This document shows positions 5,577-12,638 of a DNA stretch of 15,309 nucleotides, one piece after another. Numbering within the stretch: the first letter of the stretch is position 1; each line of letters begins with the position of its first letter. The notes below the pieces were generated by a model. That model ran no database searches, was not told where the DNA came from, and was given only the letters and a program-made list of their open reading frames with translations. Origin of the DNA: Clostridium sp. UBA3947 (GTDB lineage: Bacteria; Bacillota; Clostridia; Clostridiales; Clostridiaceae); the NCBI GenBank assembly GCA_002385545.1, contig DGDR01000039.1:1-15309 (forward strand), written 5' to 3'. The translations under genes were made by a program, and so were the position numbers.

Positions 5577-6560
5577 ATGGATAATGTATTTGATTATGAA
5601 GACGTTCAGCTAATCCCTGCCAAATGCGTGGTAAATAGTAGGTCTGAATGCGATACAAGCGTCAGGTTAGGAGGACGAACTTTTAAACTACCAGTGGTTC
5701 CTGCTAATATGCAAACTATCATAGACGAGAAAATTGCACTTTTTCTAGCAGAAAACGGCTACTTTTATATTATGCACCGATTCCAGCCAGAAAAGAGACT
5801 ATCCTTTGTTAAAGAGATGCAGGCTAGAGGATTGTATGCCTCAATTAGCGTAGGAGTTAAGGAGCCTGAATTTAGATTTATAGAAGAATTAGCTAAGGAG
5901 CAGCTTACTCCTGAATATATAACCATAGATATTGCTCATGGTCATTCTAATTCCGTAATAAACATGATTAAACATATAAAAACATATTTACCTAACAGCT
6001 TTGTAATAGCTGGTAATGTAGGAACTCCTGAAGCAGTAAGGGAGTTGGAGCATGCTGGAGCCGACGCCACAAAGGTGGGCATTGGTCCTGGTAAGGTGTG
6101 CATAACTAAGATTAAAACAGGCTTTGGTACAGGTGGCTGGCAGTTAGCTGCCCTTCGCTGGTGTGCAAAGGCCGCTAGCAAGCCAGTTATAGCTGATGGC
6201 GGTATTCGTACCCATGGTGATATCGCTAAATCCATAAGATTTGGTGCAACTATGGTTATGATTGGTTCCCTATTCGCTGGCCACGAGGAATCTCCTGGCG
6301 AAACCATAGAGATAGACGGCAAGCTTTATAAGGAGTACTTTGGTTCCGCTTCTGAGTTTCAAAAGGGTGAAAGAAAAAATGTTGAAGGTAAGAAAATGTT
6401 TGTAGAATACAAAGGCTCACTAAAGGACACCTTAATAGAAATGCAGCAAGATCTTCAATCTTCCATATCTTATGCTGGCGGAACTAATCTTGATGCTATC
6501 CGTACAGTGGATTATGTAATAGTTAAGAACTCTATTTTCAATGGAGATAGGGTATACTAA
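5577..6560 (+). CDS. guaC: GMP reductase
   Basis: This 327-residue enzyme converts GMP to IMP with NADPH and ammonia release, returning guanine nucleotides to the purine pool. It has the (beta/alpha)8 IMPDH/GMPR fold without CBS domains. Signatures are FDYEDVQLIPAKC at 5-17, GIGPGKVCITK with catalytic C175, GFGTGGWQ at 182-189, DGGIRTHGDIAKSIRFGA and MIGSLFAGHEESPGE, all of the Gram-positive GuaC type. The start at 5577 (MDNVFDYED) is chosen because AGGGGTG sits just upstream and the N-terminus matches the family; an in-frame ATG at 5544 would add 11 atypical residues without a binding site. It has its own strong promoter, is divergent from the phosphoesterase gene and ends in a long hairpin terminator. 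Confidence 0.95.
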   Translation: MDNVFDYEDVQLIPAKCVVNSRSECDTSVRLGGRTFKLPVVPANMQTIIDEKIALFLAENGYFYIMHRFQPEKRLSFVKEMQARGLYASISVGVKEPEFRFIEELAKEQLTPEYITIDIAHGHSNSVINMIKHIKTYLPNSFVIAGNVGTPEAVRELEHAGADATKVGIGPGKVCITKIKTGFGTGGWQLAALRWCAKAASKPVIADGGIRTHGDIAKSIRFGATMVMIGSLFAGHEESPGETIEIDGKLYKEYFGSASEFQKGERKNVEGKKMFVEYKGSLKDTLIEMQQDLQSSISYAGGTNLDAIRTVDYVIVKNSIFNGDRVY

Positions 6561-6592
6561 GGCTTAGAAAAATTTATCCACACACTCAAAAT

Positions 6593-6639
6593 ATAAATCC
6601 ACAATAATGCTCTCTATTTCAACATTATTGTGGATTTAT
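6593..6639. terminator. Bidirectional terminator between guaC and the zinc-ribbon gene
   Basis: A perfect 17-bp stem (6593-6609 with 6623-6639, core AAATCCACAATAATG) has a 13-nt loop. The plus strand continues TTTTTAATCC and the minus strand TATTTTGAG, so it can end transcription both ways. It sits 32 bp after the guaC stop and 11 bp after the stop of the convergent gene. Its core AATCCACA..AAT resembles the 1712-1749 terminator. Confidence 0.88.
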
Positions 6640-6650
6640 TTTTAATCCAA

Positions 6651-7049
6651 TTATCTCTCCGCTTCAACATAAGTACCATCACTATCTACTTCTAAATCTA
6701 TAATCTTTTTTCCATCTTCTTCATCTATAAACCTACTTACAAGACCTAATTCCTTTTTATCTTCAATGGCCATTATTAGACTCATAGCTAGAAGCCCCAT
6801 TCCTACTACGGCACTAAGCAACAGAAGTACGCTAATTAAATTAAAAGCAAGGCTAGGCTTCTGACTTTCTATACTCATTTCTTCCTCATTATAACTAGGA
6901 ACTCTTTCTACACGACGAGGCTTGTAAATAGCCTGGGAGTTATAGGAGTAAACTATCCCTTCATTAGGCTCATATTGTACCTCTATACCGCATCGTGGAC
7001 AATAAGCTCCTCCTTGGCCTAAGTTATAACCACAATTAATACAAAACAT
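6651..7049 (-). CDS. Zinc-ribbon, single-helix membrane protein
   Basis: This 132-residue protein has an N-terminal zinc ribbon, CINC at 3-6 and CPRC at 17-20. A basic-to-acidic linker follows (about 40-65), then one hydrophobic helix at about 69-94 and an acidic C-terminal tail of about 38 residues. Proteins of this type (zinc_ribbon_2 plus a helix) are common in Firmicutes and mostly uncharacterised. The ribbon is probably cytoplasmic and the tail outside, but no function is assigned. AAGGGAG lies seven bases before the ATG. A TATAAT in the gap upstream could be its -10, without a convincing -35. It follows the sensor kinase gene on the same strand after 83 bp, so it may be monocistronic or receive read-through. 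Confidence 0.82.
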   Translation of the reverse strand: MFCINCGYNLGQGGAYCPRCGIEVQYEPNEGIVYSYNSQAIYKPRRVERVPSYNEEEMSIESQKPSLAFNLISVLLLLSAVVGMGLLAMSLIMAIEDKKELGLVSRFIDEEDGKKIIDLEVDSDGTYVEAER

Positions 7050-7132
7050 AGCTTCAGCTCCCTTAATATTTCCTGTGGTTATTATATTAAGCTGGCCTTT
7101 AATTGGTGACTAAAGGGCTATGCCCCATCCAA

Positions 7133-8374
7133 TCAATACTTTAAAAATGTAATGGTGAATCTTGTTCCCACTCCAAGGTCGCTTTTTACTTCTATTATGC
7201 CCTGGTGGGCTTCTATTATGGATTTAGCCAAGGCTAAGCCTATTCCTACAGAATCGGTTTTCTTTGAACTCTTAGCCTTATAAAATCTTTTGAAAATATT
7301 AGGCAAATCCTCTTTACTAATCCCTTCACCAGTATCCTCTATTATTATTCTTTTATATATAGGATTTTCAAGCAAGTCTATCTTTACTTGACCCTCAGCC
7401 GGAGTATGCTCAATGGAATTTTTCATAATATTTATAAGAGCCTCTTCCATCCATAATCTATCATGGTTTAGAAGTACATCCCTATCTCCTTGAAAAATAA
7501 GCTGAACTCCCTGCTCCTTCGCCTTGCCTGCAAGGGTATCGATAGCTTCCTCAATGGTTTCCTTTAAACCTTGCTCCGCCTTATCAAAAGTTATAGCGTT
7601 AGCATCCAGCTTAGCTAGCTTTAGCAGACTTTGGATTAACCAATTCATTCTATTAAGCTGACTTTCATTATTTAATAAAAAGCTCTCCCTCTGATCCTTA
7701 GTTAAATCCTTGCTTAGCATAATATCATTATAAACAATCATCGAAGACAAAGGAGTTTTCAACTGATGGGATATATCCGATAATAAATCTACTAAGAACT
7801 GCTTTTCCTTTTTCAGCTGGCTAAGATTATTCCTAATAGTCACTCTCATAGAATTAAAGGCATAGGCTAGCTTTGAAAAGTCTCCTTCCTTATTTTCATT
7901 TATGCTTATATCATAATCACCCTCTATTACCTTTTTAGCTCCTAGGGTTAATCTCCTTATCTTATTATAAAGGAGTGTGTATTGAAAATAATTAAAGAGA
8001 AAAAGCACCGTTGCCATTAACGCAAAAATATAAAGTCCTGATAAGTTGTTTTTGGCAGAGGCCTTATTTATATATGGAAAAAGCTGATTTTCTAGCTCCC
8101 TTGTTAGTCCATACTTGGCAAGGAAGTTCTTACCCTTCTCTGCCTCTTCCTGAGATATTTCCTTAGTTACCAGAGGAAGTATCTCATCCTTTAGCTCAGG
8201 ATTTTTCTCCACCACCCTTGCTGTAATAGCCCCAATACTTTCTATATAACTTTCCTTCAGATTATCATTATGTAGCTTTAAAGTAAGGATATTCATTGTA
8301 AAGAATAGGACAATTATGGATAAAAGAATAACTGAGCTTACCTTGAGCTCAGGATTAGTAAAATATCTCTTCAT
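7133..8374 (-). CDS. Sensor histidine kinase
   Basis: This 413-residue membrane kinase has TM1 at about 13-33, an extracellular domain of about 79 residues, TM2 at about 113-135 and HAMP at about 136-190. The HisKA dimerisation helix has SDISHQLKTPLSS with phospho-acceptor H203. The ATPase domain has N-box N315/N319, DTGEG at 347-351 and GIGLALAKSIIEAHQG at 377-392. It should phosphorylate the response regulator encoded 23 bp upstream. The real extracellular domain separates it from the short BceS/LiaS intramembrane-sensing kinases, although it is encoded beside an ABC transporter. The ligand is unknown. AAGGG precedes the ATG by 10 bases. Confidence 0.93.
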   Translation of the reverse strand: MKRYFTNPELKVSSVILLSIIVLFFTMNILTLKLHNDNLKESYIESIGAITARVVEKNPELKDEILPLVTKEISQEEAEKGKNFLAKYGLTRELENQLFPYINKASAKNNLSGLYIFALMATVLFLFNYFQYTLLYNKIRRLTLGAKKVIEGDYDISINENKEGDFSKLAYAFNSMRVTIRNNLSQLKKEKQFLVDLLSDISHQLKTPLSSMIVYNDIMLSKDLTKDQRESFLLNNESQLNRMNWLIQSLLKLAKLDANAITFDKAEQGLKETIEEAIDTLAGKAKEQGVQLIFQGDRDVLLNHDRLWMEEALINIMKNSIEHTPAEGQVKIDLLENPIYKRIIIEDTGEGISKEDLPNIFKRFYKAKSSKKTDSVGIGLALAKSIIEAHQGIIEVKSDLGVGTRFTITFLKY

Positions 8375-8397
8375 ATTGAATTTTCCCTTCTATCAAA

Positions 8398-9093
8398 CTA
8401 TTGTATAACTACATCCTTATTCCACTTGTAGCCTAAGCCTCTTTGAGTGGCTATATATTCTGGTTCTTTAGGGTTATCTTCTATTTTTTCTCTTAATCTT
8501 TTTATATAAACAGATAGGGTATTCTCATCAAAGAAAGCCTCTGCACCCTCCATCAATTCACCTAGTAAATCATTTCTCTTTATAGTGGTACAGGGTTTTC
8601 TCATAAATATTAATAAAAGCTTGTATTCTTGAGCTGTAAGGGCTATTTCTTTATCCTTTTTCTTCACCAAAGCACAGGAGGTATCCACTACTATATTACC
8701 ACTAACTAGCTTAGTTCCCGCAGAAGCTGTCTTTGAATTTCTTCTTAATAGCGCCTTAACTCTAGCAAGCAACTCTCTGACTCTAAAAGGCTTGGTAATA
8801 TAGTCGTCTCCACCGATTTCCAGACCTAGTACCACATTAACCTCTTCATCCAAGGCTGTGAGAAAAATAATAGGTACCTGACTTTTTCCCCTTATATATT
8901 TACACAAATCATATCCACTGCCATCAGGTAAATTAATATCAAGTAAAATTAAATCTACTGCTTGCTCTTCAAAAAGTCTTTTTCCCTCTTCTAAGGTTCT
9001 AGCCTTACAAAGGTCGTAACCTTCATCTTTCAGGGTAAATTCTATGCCTAAGGCTAAGGCCTCATCATCTTCTACCAATAAGATCTTACTCAT
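8398..9093 (-). CDS. OmpR-family response regulator
   Basis: This 231-residue DNA-binding regulator has a receiver domain with acidic pocket D9/D10, phospho-acceptor D52 (LILLDINLPDG), T79 and K101 (DDYITKPF). A winged-helix OmpR/PhoB output domain covers about 130-228, with VYIKRLREKIEDNPKEPEYIATQRGLGYKW as the recognition and wing region. It pairs with the kinase encoded just downstream. AAGGAG lies eight bases before the ATG. The gene follows the permease gene after 75 bp holding a long inverted repeat. A direct repeat upstream of the ABC operon fits an OmpR-type binding site, so it probably controls the transporter genes and, by read-through, itself. Confidence 0.94.
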   Translation of the reverse strand: MSKILLVEDDEALALGIEFTLKDEGYDLCKARTLEEGKRLFEEQAVDLILLDINLPDGSGYDLCKYIRGKSQVPIIFLTALDEEVNVVLGLEIGGDDYITKPFRVRELLARVKALLRRNSKTASAGTKLVSGNIVVDTSCALVKKKDKEIALTAQEYKLLLIFMRKPCTTIKRNDLLGELMEGAEAFFDENTLSVYIKRLREKIEDNPKEPEYIATQRGLGYKWNKDVVIQ

Positions 9094-9119
9094 GGATTTC
9101 TCTCCTTGCTATATAGTAT

Positions 9120-9159
9120 AATGGGCTTCATAAGTATAATTATACCTATGAAACCCATT
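9120..9159. repeat. Long inverted repeat between permease and response regulator genes
   Basis: AATGGG-c-TTCATA-a-GTAT pairs with ATAC-c-TATGAA-a-CCCATT around AATT, giving 16 pairs with two single mismatches. On the coding (minus) strand no T tract follows, so it is not a standard terminator. It could stabilise or cut the mRNA between the transporter and regulator messages, or be an operator. Confidence 0.6.
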
Positions 9160-9168
9160 GATTTAAAG

Positions 9169-11658
9169 TTATTCCTCTCTTATAGCCTCAATCAAGTTTT
9201 CCCTTTTTATTCTAGAAAGTGGTGATAGCACTGCTATATAACCAATTAACAAGGAAGCTACTGTTGCAATCAATATAGCGTTCCATGGTACTGGCCACTT
9301 AAATTCTCGCAAGCCCATGAACCCACCATACATAAGATATGACAATCCTGTTCCTATAATAGAGCCATAAATAGAGCCTACGATACCATAGAAAAGACCT
9401 TCTAGCACTATCATTTTTCTCAAGCCTTTTTGAGATAGTCCAATGGATTTTAACGAGGCAAATTCTCTCTTCCTTAATAAAATATTTGTAGTTAAAGTAT
9501 TAATTATATTAACACAGCTTATTAAAGCTACTACAATAACAAAACCATATATTAATATTTCAACCATTAGGGTTGAAGCCTTCTGCTTTCTATTTTGATC
9601 TATCTCATTTATAAGACCTAAGGATGGATTTGAACTTATTACATCCTCTATTTTCTCTTTTGCCATTTCTTCATCATTAGGATTCTTAATTTTTAACTGC
9701 ACATTATAGGGATATATTTCTTCGTCCTCAAGAATAGTTTTTAGACCTTTCTCTGAGGAGATAAGCTTTAATTCTGAGGGAGACCCGTAAAAGTTAAAGG
9801 GGTCATCAGAAAGTATAGCTAGTACCTTTACCTTTTTTACCTTACCCTTTCCAAACTTTATCCAATCCTCTCCTCCCTGTTCCATATGCTGAAGCTCTAT
9901 CTCGTCTCCAATCTTAATTTCGGCCACTGGTCCAATATAAAACTTCCTAGTATTACCGTTATAAATTTGATTTTTATCAATTATTATGACACCTTCTCCA
10001 GAATTTAGCTTTTCCATATCTATGCTACCAGCTTTAAGATACTTTTTAGCTACCTCCAAGGAGCTGCTATCATATACATCAATATTGGCTCCTAATCCTA
10101 TCTTTTCCTTACCATTAACAGTAATATCATTATATATATACCCTATATCCCGAACTTCTTTAATTTCACTGTTTTTATTAATAGCTGTATAAAAATGGAT
10201 AGTGTCGTATCTTTTATAGACATTCTCAATAAAAGTTAAATCCTTTAAGCTCTTAACCAAATCCTCATGAATTTCCTCCTCATTTCGTCCATATCGCTTG
10301 TATACAGTAAAATGAATATCCATGGAGTCATTTGGTCTTTTACTCACATTAAGAGACATATCCATAAAGGACTTAAAGGTTACAAATAGAACCACGCTGA
10401 TTACTATTGAAAACACTGTAATCCTGTATCTTTTTCTATTTCTCTTTATATTTTTAGCAGCCAAGGCCCCCTCAAAACCAAATATCTTTTGAACAAGCCT
10501 ATGCTTTCTTCTCTTTATTTTCTCCTTAGTTATAGCAACTCTGCTACTTATAGCCACCAAAGGAGATATTCTGCCTGCAAATATAGCTGGTAGCAGGGCA
10601 GAAAGATATATAGAAATCAAACCCACCATCAAACTAATAATCAAAACAAAAGGATCTATCACTAGCTTAGTTATTGTTAAATCATCTCCACCAATTATTT
10701 TAAAAGCAAAAGTAATGGCCCATATAGCTACAATACCACACAATAGTCCTATAGGTATACCTATACACGCTAGTAAAGTAGCCTCTCTTAATACAATACT
10801 TCTGATTTGCTTTGGAGTAGTACCAACAGCTCTTAGCAAACCAAATTCCTTAATTCTTTCTACCACACTAATCTGGAAGGAGTTATAAATTACCGCTATT
10901 GTTGCTATTACTACTATTAAAATTACTATGATTACCACTTTAAAAATACTATCTAATACTAAAGGATCTCCTGAAACTCCCATTCTTAATAATAAGGTAG
11001 AATTTTCATCAATATTTTCTTCTTGACTTAAAGCCTTTAATTCTTGCAAAGCCTTATTCATATCTGTCTTAGAGCTTATCTCAATTAACAATACTGAATT
11101 CTCTATGTCTACAGTTTCACTCTTAGTTAAAAAAACTATTAAACCACTATATTGATTGTTTATAATGTTATCTAAGATTCCTGTCAGCTTATAAGTCTTA
11201 CCATTAAGCTCTAATTTATCACCAGGCTTCTTCCCCTTATAAAGGTAGTCCAAAGCCCATTTTTCTATGGCTACTTCCCCTTCATTTTCAGGCATTTTCC
11301 CCTCTTTAATCCTATAGGGCATTAACTCTAAGGCTTTATTTGTAGCTCGTATTTCCTGTGCAATATTAGTATCATCCAGCTTTGTTTCTTCATCTTTAAT
11401 ATAAAATCCATATCTAGCTATCTTAGGATTGTTAATTATTTTTGAAGCTGTATCCTTATCAAGGTTTTCATAGGCCAAATGATAAGCACCATGCTGATTT
11501 ATGGCATCCTCTATCTCCGCTGCCTGTATCCCCTTTATAAAAAGTCCAATAGTAGAAATGAGGGCTACAGATAAGATTATTCCTATTAATGTTAAAACCG
11601 TTCTTTTTTTATTTGCTTTTAAATACCTACCTGTTAGCTTTTTGTAACTACTTATCAT
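9169..11658 (-). CDS. FtsX/MacB-type ABC transporter permease, two-module
   Basis: This 829-residue permease is built from two copies of the FtsX-type unit. Module one has TM1 at 21-43, an external domain at about 44-235 and TM2-4 at about 236-260, 292-320 and 335-361. Module two has TM5 at about 411-432, an external domain at about 433-696 and TM6-8 at about 697-722, 752-777 and 793-813. The coupling signature occurs twice: RIKEFGLLRAVGTTPKQIRS at 268-287 and RKREFASLKSIGLSQKGLRK at 729-748. Such permeases move lipids, peptides or antibiotics, or transmit mechanical force, using a LolD/MacB-like ATPase. Eight helices and two external domains differ from the ten-helix BceB design. The ATG is 11 nt after the ATPase stop, with AGGAGGGG between. 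Confidence 0.93.
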   Translation of the reverse strand: MISSYKKLTGRYLKANKKRTVLTLIGIILSVALISTIGLFIKGIQAAEIEDAINQHGAYHLAYENLDKDTASKIINNPKIARYGFYIKDEETKLDDTNIAQEIRATNKALELMPYRIKEGKMPENEGEVAIEKWALDYLYKGKKPGDKLELNGKTYKLTGILDNIINNQYSGLIVFLTKSETVDIENSVLLIEISSKTDMNKALQELKALSQEENIDENSTLLLRMGVSGDPLVLDSIFKVVIIVILIVVIATIAVIYNSFQISVVERIKEFGLLRAVGTTPKQIRSIVLREATLLACIGIPIGLLCGIVAIWAITFAFKIIGGDDLTITKLVIDPFVLIISLMVGLISIYLSALLPAIFAGRISPLVAISSRVAITKEKIKRRKHRLVQKIFGFEGALAAKNIKRNRKRYRITVFSIVISVVLFVTFKSFMDMSLNVSKRPNDSMDIHFTVYKRYGRNEEEIHEDLVKSLKDLTFIENVYKRYDTIHFYTAINKNSEIKEVRDIGYIYNDITVNGKEKIGLGANIDVYDSSSLEVAKKYLKAGSIDMEKLNSGEGVIIIDKNQIYNGNTRKFYIGPVAEIKIGDEIELQHMEQGGEDWIKFGKGKVKKVKVLAILSDDPFNFYGSPSELKLISSEKGLKTILEDEEIYPYNVQLKIKNPNDEEMAKEKIEDVISSNPSLGLINEIDQNRKQKASTLMVEILIYGFVIVVALISCVNIINTLTTNILLRKREFASLKSIGLSQKGLRKMIVLEGLFYGIVGSIYGSIIGTGLSYLMYGGFMGLREFKWPVPWNAILIATVASLLIGYIAVLSPLSRIKRENLIEAIREE

Positions 11659-11669
11659 ATCTGCCCCTC

Positions 11670-12356
11670 CTAGTTGCTCTTAGTATACTTGTCAGATATT
11701 ATCTGACCGTCTTCAATGGTTATGATTCTATCTGCCATGGAAGCTATATTATAGTCATGAGTTATCAGCATTAGGGTCTGATTAAATTTTCTAGAGGTAT
11801 ACTTTAACAGTTCTATAACTTCCTTTGAGTTCTTACTATCCAGGTTTCCAGTTGGCTCGTCTGCTAGAACTATGGAAGGCTTATTAAGCAAGGCCCGACC
11901 AATAGAAACTCTTTGCTGCTGACCTCCTGAAAGCTCTGAAGGCAGGTGCGTTTTTCTATCTGTAAGTCCTAATATGCCAATTAACTCTTCTAGGTACTTT
12001 TTATCTACCTTCTCATTATCTAATAAAGCTGGCAATGCAATGTTTTCTTCAACGTCTAGAACTGGTATTAGGTTAAAGAATTGAAAAACAAAGCCTATTT
12101 TCCTTCTTCTGAATATAGCCAACTTTTCTTCCTTATAGTCATAGATGCTTTCCCCATCAATAATAACCTTACCAGCAGTAGGCCTATCCAGCCCCCCTAT
12201 TAAATGTAAAAGAGTACTTTTACCAGAACCAGAGGCTCCTACGATTGCTACAAACTCTCCTTTATTTACTGACAAGCTTACATCCTTTAAGGCCTCTACC
12301 TTATTTTCCCCCTTGCCATATATTTTGGATAACCCTTCAATTCTCAATATCTCCAT
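11670..12356 (-). CDS. ABC transporter ATP-binding protein (LolD/MacB-type)
   Basis: This 228-residue ATPase powers the permease encoded next. Walker A is GASGSGKST at 40-48, the Q-loop is Q92 (VFQFFNLIP), the signature is LSGGQ at 142-146, Walker B is IVLADEPTGNLDS at 162-174 and the switch histidine is H200. The pattern is that of the LolD/MacB/FtsE group. The start at 12356 (MEILRIEGLSKIYG) is preferred because AAGGAGAG lies six bases upstream and family proteins begin here; an open frame continues to 12443 but its extra 29 residues overlap the probable promoter -10 at 12419-12414. It is the first gene of the ABC-permease-regulator-kinase operon. Confidence 0.95.
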   Translation of the reverse strand: MEILRIEGLSKIYGKGENKVEALKDVSLSVNKGEFVAIVGASGSGKSTLLHLIGGLDRPTAGKVIIDGESIYDYKEEKLAIFRRRKIGFVFQFFNLIPVLDVEENIALPALLDNEKVDKKYLEELIGILGLTDRKTHLPSELSGGQQQRVSIGRALLNKPSIVLADEPTGNLDSKNSKEVIELLKYTSRKFNQTLMLITHDYNIASMADRIITIEDGQIISDKYTKSN

Positions 12357-12413
12357 ACTTTTCTCTCCTTCTATGCCTTCCCGCATTTTGTATTTCTTAT
12401 CAGGTACGGCTTT

Positions 12414-12442
12414 ATTATACCCTGTCATACAATAGTACTCCA
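12414..12442 (-). promoter_or_regulatory. Probable promoter of the ABC-two-component operon
   Basis: TATAAT (12419-12414) on the minus strand predicts a start near 12407. The sequence 17 bp upstream, TGGAGT (12442-12437), is a poor -35, as in promoters that need an activator. The repeats at 12453-12482 lie directly upstream, at about -50 and -71. Confidence 0.5.
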
Positions 12443-12447
12443 TAGCA

Positions 12448-12498
12448 GTTAGCTTACAAAAGGGGAAATAAATCTTACAAAAAAGTAAGAAAGCTAAC
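12448..12498 (-). promoter_or_regulatory. Direct repeat and inverted repeat upstream of the ABC operon (likely regulator site)
   Basis: On the minus strand TTTTGTAAG occurs twice (12482-12474 and 12461-12453), exactly 21 bp apart, or two helical turns, the usual geometry for OmpR-family dimers. The pair is framed by an inverted repeat: GTTAGCTTAC (12448-12457) with GTAAGaAAGCTAAC (12485-12498). The regulator encoded in the same operon is the obvious candidate to bind. A role as a hairpin in RNA is less likely because the site lies upstream of the predicted start. Confidence 0.5.
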
Positions 12499-12573
12499 CT
12501 GCAAATGCAAGCAAGCTTTCCTAGTCTAAATCCACTATAAACTCTAAGATTCTACAATATTCTATACAATAAA

Positions 12574-12600
12574 AAGGATTTCTGTGGTAAAATAATCCTT
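12574..12600 (+). repeat. Short inverted repeat ahead of the glycosyltransferase gene
   Basis: AAGGATT (12574-12580) and AATCCTT (12594-12600) can pair around a 13-nt loop. A TATACAAT at 12563-12570 could be the -10 of the glycosyltransferase promoter, with no clear -35. The hairpin would then be at the very 5' end of the message. It has no T tract. Confidence 0.35.
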
Positions 12601-12638
12601 GATTAATTTCAGCAACAGTCGTGAAAAGGAGAATTTTG

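Noticed and set aside
5942..6322. Minus-strand open frame inside guaC
   Set aside because: Antisense shadow of a conserved enzyme gene, with no start signal or family resemblance.
7050..7132. CCTTTA/TAAAGG and GGGC/GCCC short repeats after the sensor kinase gene as an operon terminator
   Set aside because: Stems are short and no T tract follows on the minus strand; too weak to call.
7133..12356. BceRSAB-type bacitracin module
   Set aside because: The kinase has a real extracellular domain and the permease has eight helices in two FtsX units, unlike BceS and BceB.
12357..12443. Upstream extension of the ABC ATPase to 12443
   Set aside because: The extra residues are atypical, have no ribosome binding site and overlap the probable promoter; the start at 12356 has a strong site.
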